A stretch of DNA of 6,963 bases from Chloroflexota bacterium (GTDB lineage Bacteria > Chloroflexota > Anaerolineae > 4572-78 > J111). Below are positions 6,539 through 6,963 of the stretch, one piece after another; the stretch's first letter is position 1; each line of letters starts with the position of its first letter. The stretch is taken from assembly GCA_003694775.1 (NCBI GenBank), contig RFJV01000629.1, positions 1 through 6,963 of the forward strand, read 5' to 3'. The notes below the pieces were generated by a model. The model was given only the letters and a program-made list of their open reading frames with translations. It had not been told where the DNA came from and searched no databases. The translations under genes and the position numbers were made by a program.

Positions 6539-6770
6539 GTTTTCAAACACTATCTATTTGGTCTGTCAAACCTGTTGTTTTCCAAGAGTGATGTGGTGGC
6601 TGGCCGGAAACCATTTGATAGCCGTTTTCGCCAGCCGAGCGTAGGTTCAAAGGTCTTCCGTTGACCTTACCCTCTCCGTTGACGGTTTCCAGCTAGCCTC
6701 TGCAGTTCCCAATCTGGCACCTCGATAGGGACCTCCTTTCGGCTATTCAGAACTACCGGTTAGTTCTGTT
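6510..6770 (-). ncRNA. Candidate structured small RNA of about 260 nt, family not recognised
   Basis: A strong - strand promoter (6777-6805) and a perfect terminator (6510-6538) bracket a stretch with no substantial open frame. The predicted RNA begins near 6770 with an 8-bp hairpin (CAGAACTA, loop ACCGG, TAGTTCTG; 6768-6748). Next, UAGCC (6745-6741) can pair with GGCUA (6698-6694), enclosing a smaller AGGUCCC/GGGAACU helix with one mismatch. Then come a 6-bp hairpin AAGGUC/GACCUU with a 7-nt loop (6668-6650) and a long stem opened by GGCUGGC/GCCAGCC (6636-6598), extended inward by GAAA/UUUC pairing. The 3' part (about 6597-6540) looks unstructured before the terminator. I checked by eye for the hallmarks of RNase P RNA, tmRNA, SRP RNA, 6S RNA, T-box and common riboswitches and found none. 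Regulatory sRNA or an unknown structured RNA are the leading options; a leader attenuating the LacI gene is less likely, because that gene has its own promoter after the terminator. Confidence 0.6.
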
Positions 6771-6776
6771 ACCGGA

Positions 6777-6805
6777 ATCATACCACCATCAGGGAAAAGA
6801 GTCAA
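6777..6805 (-). promoter_or_regulatory. Strong sigma70-type promoter of the small RNA
   Basis: On the - strand TTGACT (6805-6800, 5/6) and TATGAT (6782-6777, 5/6) are spaced by exactly 17 bp. A six-residue A-tract just upstream (plus-strand T-run within 6806-6816) resembles an UP element. The predicted start is near 6770, immediately before the first hairpin of the RNA. There is no downstream protein gene before the terminator. Confidence 0.78.
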
Positions 6806-6873
6806 GAGTTTTTTGAGCCAGTAATCCCTACGTTTTCTATACGATTGTTTATGTTAATGTCCCTATCCCCCTG

Positions 6874-6889
6874 GGTGTATTTCATTTTT
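6874..6889 (+). repeat. Second copy of the hairpin element's terminal motif
   Basis: GGTGTATTTCATTTTT here matches 15 of 16 positions with 2331-2346, the left end of the 90-bp hairpin element. The remainder of that element is absent, so this is a solitary end, a decayed copy, or a shared short dispersed motif. Confidence 0.4.
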
Positions 6890-6915
6890 GAGGCGAATGT
6901 AACTGCTCAGCCGTC

Positions 6916-6950
6916 CGCGAATTTTTCACGAATACACGAATTTACGAATG
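6916..6950 (+). repeat. Short tandem octamer array (CGAAT units)
   Basis: Three 8-bp units in tandem, CACGAATA (6927-6934), CACGAATT (6935-6942) and TACGAATG (6943-6950), are preceded 3 nt earlier by a related CGCGAATT (6916-6923). The region beyond 6821 is AT-rich and noncoding. The array may continue past the window or belong to a longer dispersed repeat. Confidence 0.5.
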
Positions 6951-6963
6951 GACGTAAAACGTA

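Noticed and set aside
6510..6770. Known RNA classes (RNase P RNA, tmRNA, SRP RNA, 6S RNA, T-box, common riboswitches, group II intron)
   Set aside because: None of the diagnostic conserved strings or overall folds could be found by eye, and the 5' and 3' ends do not pair as in 6S RNA. A covariance-model search would be decisive.
6916..6950. Start of a CRISPR array
   Set aside because: The units are only 8 bp and directly adjacent, with no spacers and no cas genes in the window.

Overview
This window looks like a chromosomal segment from a moderately GC-rich bacterium. It has one housekeeping replication gene, one core glycolytic gene, a toxin-antitoxin pair, a sugar-type ABC ATPase with a LacI-family regulator, and a well-delimited stretch that looks like a small RNA gene. 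The gene content and protein style suggest Chloroflexota (Anaerolineae-like), but this is an inference from overall resemblance and no marker here proves it. Nothing points to a phage, plasmid or transposase.

Layout. Positions 93-1466 (+) encode the replication initiator DnaA. After a 131-bp gap carrying a promoter and dyad, 1598-2307 (+) holds a two-gene cassette: an AbrB/MazE-fold antitoxin and a PIN-domain (VapC-like) toxin overlapping by 4 nt. Just after the toxin lies a 90-bp hairpin-forming repeat element (2330-2419), then a symmetrical bidirectional terminator (2459-2492). That terminator separates the + strand genes from a convergent - strand group: gpmI (4029-2491, cofactor-independent phosphoglycerate mutase), an ABC ATPase (5339-4206) and a LacI-family regulator (6435-5374). 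The regulator and ATPase form a two-gene operon with a 34-nt gap. The operon is driven by a consensus TTGACA-17-TATAAT promoter sitting inside a 13-bp inverted repeat, and it ends in a strong terminator (4144-4175). gpmI is therefore a separate unit.

The 528 bp from 6436 to 6963 hold no convincing protein gene. They contain the LacI promoter/operator, then a self-contained - strand transcription unit of about 260 nt. That unit has a TTGACT-17-TATGAT promoter at 6777-6805, several stable hairpins, and a perfect rho-independent terminator at 6510-6538. I could not assign it to any RNA family I know, and it is the best candidate here for something undescribed. The far right end carries short dispersed-type repeats, one of which matches the end of the hairpin element at 2330.

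How the parts work together: the LacI-type protein probably represses its own promoter and so the ATPase, with a sugar or sugar derivative as the likely effector. No permease or binding protein is present, so the ATPase may serve transporters encoded elsewhere. DnaA and GpmI are ordinary housekeeping functions. The toxin-antitoxin pair is an accessory insertion between them.
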